Below are positions 11,067 through 22,154 of a stretch of 64,000 nt of DNA, piece after piece; position 1 is the first letter of the stretch, and each line of letters begins with the position of its first letter. This DNA comes from Ryuthela nishihirai (Eukaryota > Arthropoda > Arachnida > Araneae > Heptathelidae). The position numbers and the translations under genes were made by a program. The notes beneath the pieces were generated by a model, which saw only the letters and a list, made by a program, of their open reading frames with translations, ran no database searches and was not told the DNA's origin. The DNA is taken from positions 30,715,801 through 30,779,800 of the forward strand of contig JAWZYU010000019.1 in NCBI GenBank assembly GCA_038380435.1, read 5' to 3'.

Positions 11067-11317
11067 AATCAAATCTTCCAAAATTAAATAGGTAACCTTA
11101 CTTTCCGACTTACCGTCGTTGTTATGGAAGCTGGAATATTTAATAGCAACAATGCCTCTTAAGAAAAACAAAACTGACAAATATCGTAAGAAATAATTTT
11201 CGAAAAAATTTCTAAAATAGGCAATTGTTCTATTGAAAAATTCAATACTATATTAAATTTATAAAAAAACCTCTGCGATAAACTCTTATGATTAGCAAAT
11301 GTTGTTAAATAATAGAA

Positions 11318-11706
11318 GGGGCGGGGGTGGCTCAGTCGGTAGCGCGCCAGGCTCGTAATCTGTAGTTTCCAGGTTCGAGTCCCAGCTGGGTCAGAGTTGA
11401 GATTTATCTCCGCAAAATTCCCCGCCCTGCCCACGGTCAGTAGGGGACACCGATGGGCTTGGAAAGGCCGCCGTCCGTCGGATGGGACGTTCAGCCGTGG
11501 TCCCGTGTGCGGGAGAGCCATACCCTGTGCACGTTAAAGAACACGCTGGATGGCCTTGACGGGGGGCTACCATCTGTCTCCCAACAGCTGTTCCAGTGGG
11601 TCCCCTCCCCCAACCTTCTCTGAGCCTTCGGGGTCCATGTGACCTGGCCATTTAGCCCATGGTGTGCAAAAAAGTGCCGCTCAGAGGTAAAACAACCCAA
11701 CCCAAA
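11318..11706 (+). repeat. Full-length SINE-A with 13-bp TSD
   Basis: Intact copy. TTAAATAATAGAA at 11305-11317 and 11707-11719 is a perfect target-site duplication. The 3' end is AACAACCCAACCC with no poly-A, so the AACCC terminus is the real end of the family. Confidence 0.97.
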
Positions 11707-11719
11707 TTAAATAATAGAA

Positions 11720-12125
11720 ATTCAATATCTCTTTAAATACTAAAAGAGTAATAACCACAATAATTTATTTATTCACAAACTGTAAAATACAATGCAATAT
11801 AGTTTTGAAACATTGCAACTGTTGAGACGTTTGGCCATGTTTCTGCTTATTTCTCTATTCACATTATTAAAAATATTAACATAACAATGTACATAGTATA
11901 CGGAAACAACTAATATGTACTATATAAAATAATGATATAAATGGTATTATTTGAATGTATTATATGACATAGACTAGAACAGTTGGACCAAGAAACCGAA
12001 CAGTCGACCAATATTGACATATATGTATTGTATGGAACAATGAGGTATGAGCTGCAACAAATGCATTAAAGGAGATGCTTTGTGTGGGCAACAACTGCAA
12101 AGCCATTCGAAATAAAGGCGTTGAA
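11720..12125. other. AT-rich spacer
   Basis: No gene or repeat recognised. It contains a TTTAAATACT-type AT-rich segment similar to others near 12525 and 13670. Confidence 0.35.
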
Positions 12126-12300
12126 ACCATTATTCTGATAATGCATTGTATGAGATCAACAGATGGAATGCCCGCAATAAAGGCACAACACGTGTTATTG
12201 TCAGAATTGAAGCCAGTCTTGAAGCTTTCCCTAAAGCGTTGAAATGTTTTAAAATCAGAGTAAACAACCATTTAAGAGCGAGGGAAAATCTCGACTATTC
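12126..12300 (+). mobile_element. Possible LINE C-terminal tail
   Basis: The plus strand reads FPKALKCFKIRVNNHL near 12225-12275, resembling the F-K-x-x-[LV]-K-x-x-L tail of LINE reverse transcriptases. Only a short, degraded stretch supports this. Confidence 0.35.
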
Positions 12301-12566
12301 GTAACGATTATCTTAAGTATAATATTCATTATTTAAATGTATAATCTTCACCGGAGAAACTTGGACTGCCCTACCAAAATATTAGATAATTTCCATGTTA
12401 TATCAACGGAAATTCTACTTCCAAGTTGTACAAACTCCTAAGTATGCATTTAATGGGAAAATGAGACTGAAAATAAATTCAAGACAGTAACAAAATTTAA
12501 TCTCTGTTTTCAATAATCTTATTCAGTATTTAAAGAACTATAGAAGCTAATATATTTTACAATAAA

Positions 12567-12606
12567 CGGGCAGGTTCCCGTCAGACCTCTGTGGCAAGCA
12601 GCCCCC
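12567..12606 (+). repeat. SINE-B body fragment
   Basis: GTCAGACCTCTGTGGCAAGC is an exact match to the SINE-B body. Both flanks are lost. Confidence 0.7.
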
Positions 12607-12850
12607 TTTGAAGTGGTATATATTTATTAATTTTTATGCTTCAGAAGAATATAGCTCAGATTTTAATTCAAATATAATAAGTATTGTAGTAGTAGTAGTC
12701 TTTATTCCATTCATATTATATATAATACAATATAGCCATTTACAAGATATCTTTGGAAATATAAAACACCACAAGAATTCAAAGATTCGCATGTGGGTTA
12801 GCAGTTAAAAAAACACTCAAATGAACATTAAAAGCAACGTTTTTAATATA

Positions 12851-13183
12851 CAGTGGACCTTCGTTATAGCGCTGCTCGCTATACCGCGCACTCGGTTGTA
12901 GCGCTGGCGATGTTCGCGATAAGTTCAAACATGTTTATACAGGTCCGTGCGGCGTTAGTGAGTATCGCATTTTATTGTTACTGCGTATTGAGTAATTGTG
13001 TATGTATTGAGTTCCTGCATGTATTTTGAATAGTGTTTAATTATTGTATGCATGATGAGTAAAAGAAAAGCTTACAGTGTGAAATTTATTGTGTCGCCAC
13101 CGCGCCGCTCGGTATAACGCGGTTCACCTTATAACGCCGGTGTTGTTTCCCGCCCGACATGCGCGTTATATCGGGGTCCACTG
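12851..13183 (+). mobile_element. pogo/Tigger-like MITE
   Basis: Terminal inverted repeats CAGTGGACC...GGTCCACTG follow a TA at the left (the right TA has become CA). Subterminal sequences such as CGCGTTATATCGGGG are typical of pogo/Tigger elements. At 13053 an ATG opens a short frame reading MSKRKAYSVKFIV, like the start of a CENP-B-type transposase N terminus, after which the coding part is deleted. A non-autonomous deletion derivative. Confidence 0.85.
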
Positions 13184-13293
13184 CATTATAAAATAAATAC
13201 TTTCTATCATGATCACATCAATAGCATAGAAAGCAACAGATTTAATTAAAAAACTGTAATTCCAACAATTATTTAATTCAAAATTTTGACGTC

Positions 13294-13548
13294 TTAAAGA
13301 GAGATCAAAAGAAAGAAGTAAAACATAAAAAAATTAGAAATTAGGAACAGTCCCCCTAATTTTAAAGAATTTTTTTCTATATCCTCAAAATCATAAATCC
13401 AATTTTTTAGTTTTCGTGAAAGCGTATGAACATTTATTTCATCTTTCATGATTTCTAGTAAACCGTGGGAGATTTTTGGCGCCAAATATATGTAATATTT
13501 TTGTGTAATGGTTTTCCTCGGGGTGGTACAAGTATTGTTTGAAATCAT
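13294..13548 (-). mobile_element. LINE C-terminal tail remnant
   Basis: An 84-codon minus-strand frame reads SNNTCTTPRK, then YLAPKISHGLLEIMKDEINV and LSRKLKNWI, matching the general layout of the end of a LINE ORF2. A related sequence sharing SNNTCTT is at 45383-45589, so the two may belong to one LINE family. Confidence 0.6.
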
Positions 13549-13789
13549 TTAATAGAGCAAATATGTGTTTTAGAAGTTTTCGTAACAATTATTTCAATAT
13601 TAGACAATTATGAACGATTTTTTTTAAACGAGAAAATTTATTGTTAAATATTCCAGCTTCCACAAATCTCTTTAAATACTGAACATATACTTTATATTTG
13701 AATATCGAGATATAAATAGCATTAACGATCAACTCATAGATCAGACCGGTGATTCTCTATGCTTCACCCATATGGGTGAATACTACACC

Positions 13790-14700
13790 CACTACTTATT
13801 CGTAAGATTTGGGTCTTACGAAACAAGATTTTGAGAACTGCGGTCGATGCCTCCTGGTTTGTCATTAACAGACAACTTCATAAAGACATGGGCATCGACC
13901 ATATATGTACACATATAAAACGCACCTCAAAAAGTTTTTTTGAGGCTGTAAGCAATAATCCCAATGAGGTTATTTCTTCTCTGATTCTTTACGATCATAC
14001 TGTTTTGAACAAGTACAGAGGCCTAAAACGGTAGTGTTCTCTGAGGAGACCTACCCGTTTTAGGTTTCTTATACAATTTTACTGCTATTTTTAGTGGGGC
14101 GGGGGTGGCTCAGTCGGTAGCGCGCCAGGCTCGTAATCTGTAGTTCCCAGGTTCAAGTCCCCGCTGGGTCAGCGTTGAGATTTATCTCCGCAAACTTCCC
14201 CGCCCTGCCCACGGTCAGTAGGGGACACCGATGGGCTTGGAAAGGCCGCCGTCCGTCGGATGGGACGTTAAGCCGTGGCCCCGTGTGCGGGAGAGCCATA
14301 CCCTGTGCACGTTAAAGAACACGCTGGATGGCCTTGACGGGAGGCTACCATCTGTCTCCCAACAGCTCTTCCAGTGGATCCCCGCCCCCAACCTTCTCTG
14401 AGCCTTCGGGGTCCATGTGACCTGGCCATTTAGCCCATGGTGTGCAAAAAAGTGCCGCTCAGAGGTAAAACAACTGCTATTTTTAGCTTTTCTTATGTTT
14501 GTCCTTAGGGGCCACCTAAGGGTGGTTTACTTATATATTTTGTTCTTACTCATGCCAAATAAGCATATCTTTATGATGGAGATGATTAGGGGTAAAATCA
14601 TTATCCGGTACATCGAATATGATTATACGATCTACGAAATAGCTTTGATTATGCTCATTATCTTCAGTCACATTTTTTTCCTTAAACACATATTTTAGAA
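13790..14700 (+). mobile_element. LINE (Jockey-like) 3' remnant, interrupted by SINE-A
   Basis: The frame from 13831 reads LRTAVDASWFVINRQLHKDMG-like sequence, the APWYV-N-x-x-[IL]-H-x-D-L block near the C terminus of Jockey-type ORF2 proteins, and ends at 14032. A 3' UTR-like stretch follows. It is split by the SINE-A at 14095-14473 and resumes with CTTTTCTTATG. 5'-truncated and non-functional. Confidence 0.75.
14095..14473 (+). repeat. Full-length SINE-A with 13-bp TSD
   Basis: CTGCTATTTTTAG flanks it perfectly at 14082-14094 and 14474-14486. Confidence 0.97.
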
Positions 14701-15117
14701 GTTATAGATCTCCAAAAATAGATTCTTATTGACATAATATAGAAATTATTTAATATTTTTGTAGGGCAGTGTATTATTCCTAGTATTATGTTTAAAAGTT
14801 ACGATTAAAAATTACTGAAGAAGACTGAAGAACTAAAATGCTGATATTTCTATAAATGAAGAATACGATCGATGTGATTATAAAGGTGTCAATTAAGATA
14901 CGCGAATCGGCAGAAGAATTGGGGAAACTGTATAAGGGAATGATATGAAATATGGTTAACATGCAAAATTCGCAATAAATAAAAAGACGAATATGCGTTC
15001 ACATTTAACCAATGTGGCTGTGCAAATTAAGGTTAATATTTAAAAATCAAAATGTTGCTGATGGCACTCATTTTTATTTCAGCCATTCTGGCGTTAAATT
15101 TTTGTAACAATATCTGC
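14701..15117. other. AT-rich spacer
   Basis: No exon, repeat end or long frame recognised. Confidence 0.4.
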
Positions 15118-15228
15118 TTGAGGTCCTGCCATCCTCTCAGATCTTCTACTATGGCATATAAACTGACAGGCTCCTGTCAGACCTCTGTGGCAAGCAGCTG
15201 CTTGAGGGGGTATTTATTTTTATTTTTT
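15118..15228 (+). repeat. SINE-B body and tail, head missing
   Basis: Begins at GAGGTCCTGCCATCCTCTCAG and ends in GGGGGTATTTATTTTTATTT. The tRNA-like head is absent, so this is a 5'-truncated insertion. Confidence 0.93.
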
Positions 15229-15279
15229 TTATAATTTCACCATTTGCCGTAAAGCGTATTGATGTTCCTGTCTGCATGG

Positions 15280-15983
15280 GGATGAATGCCACTCTCAAGG
15301 TTCGTTACGGCTGGTTCTTTTTCCCCACGGGATTGAGATCTATTTTCGGTAATCCTCGCCCTGCCCTCAATCAGAAAGAAGACGCCGACGGGTTGGAAAG
15401 GCCGCCGTCTCTCGGATGAGAAGTTAAGCCGTGTCCCTCATTTAGGAGAACCCTACCCCTGCGCACGTTAAAGAATACGATGGATGGCCTCGACATGAGG
15501 CTTCCATCTGTCTAGTGAGTCCTTTTTTCTCATACGCTGGGGCGGGGGTGGCTCAGTCGGTAGCGCGCCAGGCTCGTAATCTGTAGTTCCCAGGTTCGAG
15601 TCCCAGCTGGGTCAGCGTTGAGATTTATCTCCGCAAAATTCCCCGCCCTGCCCACGGTCAGTAGGGGACACCGATGGGCTTGGAAAGGCCGCCGTCCGTC
15701 GGATGTGACGTTAAGCCGTGGCCCCGTGTGCGGGGAGCCATACCCTGTGCACGTTAAAGAACACGCTGGATGGCCTTGACGGGAGGCTACCATCTGTCTC
15801 CCAACAGCTGTTCCAGTGGGTCCCCTCCCCCAACCTTCTCTGAGCCTTCGGGGTCTTTGTGACCTGGCCATTTAGCCCATGGTGTGCAGAAAAGTGCGCT
15901 CAGAGGTAAAACAACCCAACCCTTTCTCATACGCAACAAATTGTGTGCATAAAAGTGCTGTTTAGAGCTAAAACAACCCATTG
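15280..15983 (+). repeat. Old SINE-A split by a younger SINE-A
   Basis: The older copy occupies 15280-15537 and resumes at 15935-15983 (GTGTGCATAAAAGTGCTG... AAAACAACCCA). It has lost the segment normally between CCATCTGTCT and CCCAACC. Confidence 0.88.
15538..15922 (+). repeat. Full-length SINE-A nested in an older SINE-A
   Basis: TTTCTCATACGC at 15526-15537 and 15923-15934 is the target-site duplication. Confidence 0.96.
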
Positions 15984-16100
15984 TGTCTCATTTTTGTCTT
16001 CTATCATCCCTTCGTCACTCAATGAGATAGTAATGAGCTTGAAAAGAAAGTCTTCCCATAGAACATTAAGAATTAGACAGGAAAAATCACACCCTGTAAA

Positions 16101-16485
16101 GGGACGGGGGTGGCTTAGTCGGTAGCGGGCCCAGGCTCGTAATCTGTAGTTCCCAGGTTCAAGTCCCAAATGGGTCAGCGTTGAGATTTATCTCCGAAAA
16201 ATTTCCCGCCCTGCCTACGGTCAGTAGGGGACACCGATGGGCTTGGAAAAATCGCCGTCCGTCGGATGGAACGTTAAGCCGTGGCCCCGTGTGCGGGAGA
16301 GTCATACCCTGTGCACGTTAAAGAACACACTGGATGGCCTTGACCGGAAGCTACCATCTGTCTCCCAACAGCTGTCCAGTGGGTACTCTCCCCAAATCTT
16401 CTCTGAGCCTTCGGGGTCTAAGTGACCTGGCCATTTAGACCATGGTGTGCAAAAAAGTGCCGCTCGGAGGTAAAACAATCCAATC
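16101..16485 (+). repeat. Full-length SINE-A with 13-bp TSD
   Basis: CACACCCTGTAAA at 16088-16100 and 16486-16498 is the duplication. The target itself resembles the SINE-A core (CATACCCTGTGCACG), and SINE-A sequence continues to the right. Confidence 0.96.
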
Positions 16486-16498
16486 CACACCCTGTAAA

Positions 16499-16672
16499 AA
16501 TAAAGAACACTGGATGGTCTTAATTCTCTTTCGTTTCATTACAGCTGTATAGTTGATCCCCTTCCCCCAACCTTCTCTGAGCCCTTGGGGGGGGGGGACC
16601 TTGTTACTTGGTTATTGAACCCTCTCTGTTCAGAAAAAATGCTTGGCCAGAGTGTAAAACAACCCAAATTTC
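16499..16672 (+). repeat. Older SINE-A 3' half
   Basis: From AAAGAACACTGGATGGTC to GTAAAACAACCCAAATT, diverged. It is the right part of the copy into which the 16101-16485 unit inserted. Confidence 0.85.
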
Positions 16673-17515
16673 CGGTGAGAATTTCTGTATGAGATTCAAA
16701 CTCCGATGAAACGTTGTTTCCATATTGTGCTGATCTAAAACGGGAGGAAATTGTGGAATTCATAAGAAATTTATTTCAAAATCTTAAGTGTTGTAGAATT
16801 TATTATCCTGAGGCATTTCCAAAGGAAGTTAACTCAAATTTGTTCCATTAAGCAAAATAACATTTATGTACGGTGGAAAGAGATGAGATGGATGGAAGTA
16901 GGTCAAACCTAAACCGAGGTATTCAGGATTCAAATATACCACAAAAAATATCTTAGTGTATTTTGAAGAGTTTTGAGAAACAGGAAAAGTTAATCGTAAA
17001 CCGCGACAAGGTCATCCTGTTGAGAGCAGCCGCTATACACTGCCTGACCAAATTATTACGAACACCGCATCATTCGTGAAGTACCATGAAGTAGGAAAAT
17101 ATCTTACTGACGTATTCTACGAAGTCCTATAGAAGTCCAATAAAAGTCCTATAAAAGCCGTAAAGACATGGCGGAAAGCAAAGTCAAGTACGACGTAGGC
17201 AAAAAGGCTGACTGACTTAGAAAGGAAATTCATCGTTGGAGCGGGATGGGCAGAAGCAATCATAACGGAGGTGATGGAACTCAGCGGAAATTCATGGACG
17301 CAATATCCAAGAGTATGGAGAATGATAAATGTCTCGAAATATTGACGCTAATCGTGGCAAATGCAGGGATAAAAAAACCTGATAGAGACGCGTTTTTTGG
17401 CACGAACTCTATGACAAAACAAAGCTACTACAGTTCATCAGCAGAGAGAGAAGACTTCAGTACTTCAACACATTTGTTTCAAAATGTGGACACGACGTAT
17501 CTGTATGGGCTAAGT
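16673..17515. other. Unassigned; possible decayed DNA transposon
   Basis: TACACTGCCTGACCAAATTA at about 17036 looks like the end of a Tc1/mariner-type element. A 104-codon plus frame from 17246 has no recognisable domain. I find no matching right end. Confidence 0.3.
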
Positions 17516-17526
17516 CCCACTCGCCA

Positions 17527-17901
17527 GGGTGGCTCAGTCGGTAGCGCGCCAGGCTCGTAATCTGTAGTTCCCAGGTTCGAGTCCCAGTTGGGTCAGCGTT
17601 GAGATTTATCTCCGCAAAATTCCCCGCCCTGCCCACGGTCAGTAGGGGACACCGATGGGCTTGGAAAGGCCGCCGTCCGTCGGATGGGACGTTAAGCCGT
17701 GGCCCCGTGTGCTGGAGAGCCATACCCTGTGCACGTTAAAGAACACGCTGGATGGCCTTGACGGGAGGCTACCATCTGTCTCTTAACAGCTGTTCCAGTG
17801 GGTCCCCTCCCCCAACCTTCTCTGAGCCTTCGGGGTCCATGTGACCTGGCCATTTAGCCCATGGTGTGCAAAAAGTGCAGCTCAGAGGTAAAGCAACCCA
17901 A
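17527..17901 (+). repeat. SINE-A with imperfect 11-bp TSD
   Basis: CCCACTCGCCA (17516-17526) and CCCACCCGCCA (17902-17912) flank it. The head has lost its first few G residues. Confidence 0.93.
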
Positions 17902-17912
17902 CCCACCCGCCA

Positions 17913-18479
17913 TGTTGTTGTTAAGGTCCTAGCCTTCCCAGAACTTTTTCACGCAGAAGAAAAAATTAGCCCGCGGGCCTTGGACACGGAAAACTGCCAA
18001 GAAGGGACCCAATCTGGCGAAGATCCCTCGGCAAGAACTAAAAGCAAGTACACAACTGGACCATATAGATGGACTGATATCCGTTTCTTATAAACGAGCA
18101 CCAATCACCGCCTCACACGGCAACCCAGATGGTTTTGCCCAGCCCGCTTCGAGGTTGGAGAGAAATGCGCGTTTGGACACTCTTCTTTGAACTCTTGGTG
18201 TTAATGGTTGACTTCGGCGGTTGTGCTTCTTTTTTCTTCATTCACGAACAAAGACCTCGCATATTCTTCCCTGGCGTCGAGGTGCCCAGCTATGGACAAT
18301 AGCGAGAGACAATTTCACTGATGGGCCGCAGGTTTCTGAGGTCGGTAAAGAACGACCAGTGGGATATGAATGAGTGAGGGACACCTTTTCTGTCCACTCA
18401 CGTCAAAGGAACGAGGTAGGGTCATTTTACCTGATCTAGTTTCCCACCCCCCATGTTAGATAGAAGTTTGTCGCCGCCA
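17913..18479. other. Unassigned sequence
   Basis: Moderate GC; short frames only. Nothing recognised. Confidence 0.35.
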
Positions 18480-18870
18480 CGCATTCCTAACAGGTTGACC
18501 CATCGAACACTTGTTAGGAGACAAATCTCCGGTTTCTCCCAATAGAGAAGGGGACCCACCAGACATCTTCTCCATCAGGACTTGATGGCAGGTTTCCATT
18601 TGTGGGTTGGAAACCTCCAAATGGAGGCCATCCAGCGATGGAAACCTCCCATCATGATGGAAACCTCCCACTGGGCCATCCAGCGGTTTATCTAACGCAC
18701 AGAGTGTATGGCTCTCCTCGGACGGACCCATAGCTTAACGTCCCATCCGATGGACTTTCTCCAAACCCATCGTTGACCCTTTTCTGTCCGAGGATAGAAT
18801 GTTGGCTTAGCGAAGATAAATTTCAAAGTTGGTAATGGTGGGACTCGAACCTGGGAACTGCAAAGTCAGT
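18480..18870 (-). repeat. Diverged SINE-A with internal duplications
   Basis: The right end shows the complement of the tRNA-like head (GGGACTCGAACCTGGGAACT). The middle contains three variants of a GGAAACCTCCCA/GGCCATCCAGCG segment at about 18590-18680, so the core has been locally duplicated. Confidence 0.82.
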
Positions 18871-19084
18871 CAGTGTAAGACGTCATAAGTAAGAAAAGCG
18901 ATGCGAGACCTCGCCGAAAATAGTCAACGTACATCAAAAAGAAATCATCGTAATTAAGCATTTTTCTTGTTTAGAAGAAAATGAATTTATCTTTTCTAAA
19001 GCTCATTTATTTCATTTATCTGGAGATTCTGGGATTCGAACACGATACCTTACACTTTTAAACAATATCCGATCGAGGCAGACA

Positions 19085-19290
19085 ATGCCCTATCGATATT
19101 GGGTCACACTCGTAATCTGATGCTCCCAGGTTTGAGTTCCCACTGTGACTGCTTTGAAATTTTCTCCGCTACTCACATCTGACATCGGCGAGAAAGGAGA
19201 CACTGATAGATTGGAAAATGAGGCCGTCAGTCAGATGAGAGGTTAAGAAAGGGTTCAGGAGACCCGTGCAACAACGAGAGTTGAACCACA
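19085..19290 (+). repeat. Very old SINE-A
   Basis: The head (CACTCGTAATCTG...CCCAGGTTTGAGTTCCC) and part of the core (GATGAGAGGTTAAG) are recognisable but strongly diverged. Confidence 0.7.
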
Positions 19291-19341
19291 TTGGCCATCC
19301 ACCGTGTTAAAAAACTCATTAGTTGGCACACACCGATGAAC

Positions 19342-19825
19342 TTGGGTTGTTTTACATCTGAACGGCACTTTTTTTGTACACAATGGGCTAAATGTGGCCA
19401 GGTCACAAGGAGCCCAAAGGCTCAGAGAAGGTTGGGGGAGGAAACCTATTGGGACAGCTGTTGGGAGACAGATGGTAGCCTCCCGTCAAGATCATCCAAT
19501 TTCTTCTCTTGTGCACAGGGTATGGCTCTTGTGCATAGGGTTTCTTGTGCACAGGGTATGTGCACAGAACAAAAATGAACAGCACATTTTTTTTCTGTGC
19601 ACATTTTTATGTTTCTTGTGCACAGGGTATGGCTCTCCCGTACACGGAATCACGGCTTAACATTCCATTCGACGGATGGCGTCCTTTTAAAGCCCATCGG
19701 TGTTCCCTACTGACCGTGGAAGGGCGGGGAGTTTTACAGAGATAAATCTCAAAGTTGACCCAGCTGAGACTCTAACCTGGGAACTGCAGATTACGGACCT
19801 ATCGCGCTTCAGACTGACCCCCCCC
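19342..19825 (-). repeat. SINE-A, minus, with expanded internal motif
   Basis: The segment around GTGCACAGGGTATGG has been copied several times between 19510 and 19632, making a short local repeat array inside the SINE. The head complement ends at about 19820. Confidence 0.88.
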
Positions 19826-19837
19826 CCTTCCCCTATT

Positions 19838-20078
19838 AGGAGAGCCATACCCCCATGCGACGGGGAGAGCCATATTCTCAAGGCCATCCAGCATGTTAAC
19901 ATGCTGGATGGCCTTGTAAAGAACACACTAAATACCCTTGATGGAAGGCTACCATTAATCACCTTAACAGATATCCCTTCCCCTACCAAACGAAGGTATC
20001 TTGAAGTCCTAACTATGTGGCCTGGCCGTTCAGCCAATTGTGTGCACAGAAACTCTTCTCAGAAGTAAAACAACAACC
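19838..20078 (+). repeat. Rearranged SINE-A, plus, with perfect palindrome
   Basis: Starts in the core and runs to GTAAAACAACAACC. It contains the 38-bp perfect palindrome 19879-19916, in which the AAGGCCATCCAGC segment is duplicated in inverted orientation with no loop. Confidence 0.86.
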
Positions 20079-20847
20079 TAAAATAAAACCTCTTCCAACT
20101 TTAATTCTAAACCATTTGCCCTTTAACGGAGTAAAGAAAAAAGCCCTTTCAGAGGTTAAAACAAGGAAAAGCAAGCGTCGTCTCTCTCTAGCAAAGGATC
20201 TGTTCCATAATTTTTTTCCGAAAGTTTCAAAACTTCTACTCGCTCAACACTTTCGATGATTTTTAATGCGGAATACGAAGACGCAACTGTCTTTGATCTT
20301 CCTAACGAAGCTCCTGAACTTCCGTTCTCCCCCAAAAGTAAGTTGAATTATCGATCCATCGTCTCCAATGAGCTGCGGCGGGGGTGGGGGGAGGGATATA
20401 CGAAAGGATAAAACATATCGTTCAATATAGTTTCCCAGAGGAAGAGAGGAGAGAAAAAAAATGCGTAAATTCTGACGAAAGAATTTCCTTTTATTCTCGT
20501 AGCATAAGAAACACATCCATTTCAAAAATCTTTCAGATATTGTTAGCAGGGTTGAAATGGGACAAGGGCTCGTTCGTTGATCACGTGAGTACTGGCAGTT
20601 TGAGAAGATTTTTTGTCTCTCGTGCGTCTGCTGTCATTTGTTCAAGTGAGTGCTGATTTCTATGATTTTGTGAATCAAAGCGTGTCCAGGTGCCATTATT
20701 CTTTCGCCAATGCGTCTACTTCTCTACTGTATCACTCGTAATGTTCTTACTGTCTAGCTCTCTCTTCAAATATAGATTCAAAATAAGCGCTGGAAAAATC
20801 ACTACCACGATGAGAATGAAAGTTGAAATTTTCGCAGGGTTTGAGAT
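20079..20847. other. Unassigned sequence
   Basis: Several 80-93 codon frames on both strands without domains; a G/C-run at about 20376-20396. No convincing exon. Confidence 0.35.
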
Positions 20848-21090
20848 TATGGGTTAGTTTATATCTGAACAGCACATTTTTTTAACACAGTGTGTGCTAA
20901 ATGTCTGGTCACGAAGTCTCCAAGGTATCAGAGAAGGTTCCGGGCAGTGGTTCCTCTGAACAACTGTCCGGAACCTTCTCTGATACTGTTAGGAGACAGG
21001 TGGCAGCCTACTTTCAGGGCCACCCAGCGTTTCTTTAACGTGCACATTGTATGGCTCTCCTGCACAGAGGGACAGGGTTTTATGTCCCAT
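20848..21090 (-). repeat. Old SINE-A, minus, 3' half, with fold-back
   Basis: Inverted arms GTATCAGAGAAGGTTCCGG (20925-20943) and its complement (20968-20986) with a 24-base loop sit within this copy. The copy continues after the inserted unit at 21098-21482. Confidence 0.85.
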
Positions 21091-21097
21091 CCGATGG

Positions 21098-21482
21098 GGG
21101 GCGGGGGGTGGTTCAGTCGGTAGCGCGCCAGGCTCGTAATCTGTAGTTCCCAGGTTCGAGTCCCAGCTGGGTCAGCGTTGAGATTTATCTCCGCAAAATT
21201 CCCCGCCCTGCCCACGGTCAGTAGGGGACACCGATGGACTTGGAAAGGCCGCCGTCCGTCGGATGGGACGTTAAGCCGTTTGTCCCGTGTGCGGGAGAGC
21301 CACACCCTGTGCACGTTAAAGAACACGCTGGATGGCCTTGACGGGAGGCTACCATCTGTCTCCAAACAGCTGTTCCAGTGGGTCCCCTCCCCCAACCTTC
21401 TCTGAGCCTTCGGGGTCCATGTGACCTGGCCATTTAGCCCATGGTGTGCAAAAAAGTGCCGCTCAGAGCTAAAACAACCCAA
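21098..21482 (+). repeat. Full-length SINE-A nested in an older minus copy
   Basis: A short duplication CCGATGG (21091-21097, 21483-21489) flanks it. The target is the CCATCCGACGGAC core of the older SINE-A. Confidence 0.95.
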
Positions 21483-21700
21483 CCGATGGACGTCTGTTTT
21501 TCGTAGCCCAACCGTGTATCCTTTCTCACAAAGGAAAGGGTGCATATAAAACTTAACAGTGACACAATTAGGAATTTACGTAAGAAATGGCGGAAGAGTT
21601 ATTTTCCTTTTCCCTTTTCGTGAGAAGGTTAAAATATAAATTGTTTTTGAAGTTATTGTGAATTCCCATGGTGTCACCTCTCACACTTCACATTTTATCC

Positions 21701-22086
21701 GGGGGCGGGGGTGGCTCAGTCGGTAGCGCGCCAGGCTTGTAATCTGTAGTTTCCAGTTCGAGTCCCAGCTGGGTCAGCGTTGAGATTTGTCTCCGCAAAA
21801 CTCTCTGCCCTGCCCACGGTCAGTAGGGGACACCGATGGGCTTGGAAAGACCACCGCCCGTCGGATGGAACTTTAAGCCGTGATCCCGTGTGTGGGAGAA
21901 CCATACAATGTGCACGTTAAAGAACACGCTGGATGTCCTTGACGGGAGGCTACCATCTGTCTCCCAACAGCTGTTCCTGTGGGTCCCCTCCCCCAACCTT
22001 CTCTGAGCCTTCGGAGTCCATGTGACCTGGCCATTTAGCCCATTGTGTGCAAAAAAGTGCGAAACAACGTAAAACAACCAACCAAC
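21701..22086 (+). repeat. SINE-A with 11-bp TSD
   Basis: ACATTTTATCC (21690-21700) and ACATTTCATCC (22087-22097) flank it. It lacks the CGCTCAGAG stretch near the 3' end. Confidence 0.94.
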
Positions 22087-22154
22087 ACATTTCATCCGAC
22101 ATCCGCAGTTGTTTCTTCGTGTCCTGTTGTTCCATTTCCAGATTCTTGTCTTCA

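Noticed and set aside
17036..17510. A second Tc1-like transposon
   Set aside because: The left-end-like motif is present but I could not find a right end or any transposase motif, so I left it as unassigned.
21098..21180. A functional tRNA gene (SINE-A heads in general)
   Set aside because: A- and B-box-like motifs and a CTCGTAA loop are present, but the acceptor ends do not pair and the sequence always continues into the SINE core.
20928..21545. 205-codon minus-strand open frame
   Set aside because: Almost entirely the reverse complement of SINE-A, which happens to lack stops in that frame. The same peptide recurs wherever SINE-A occurs (for example 6601, 11391, 15530, 25012, 60260).
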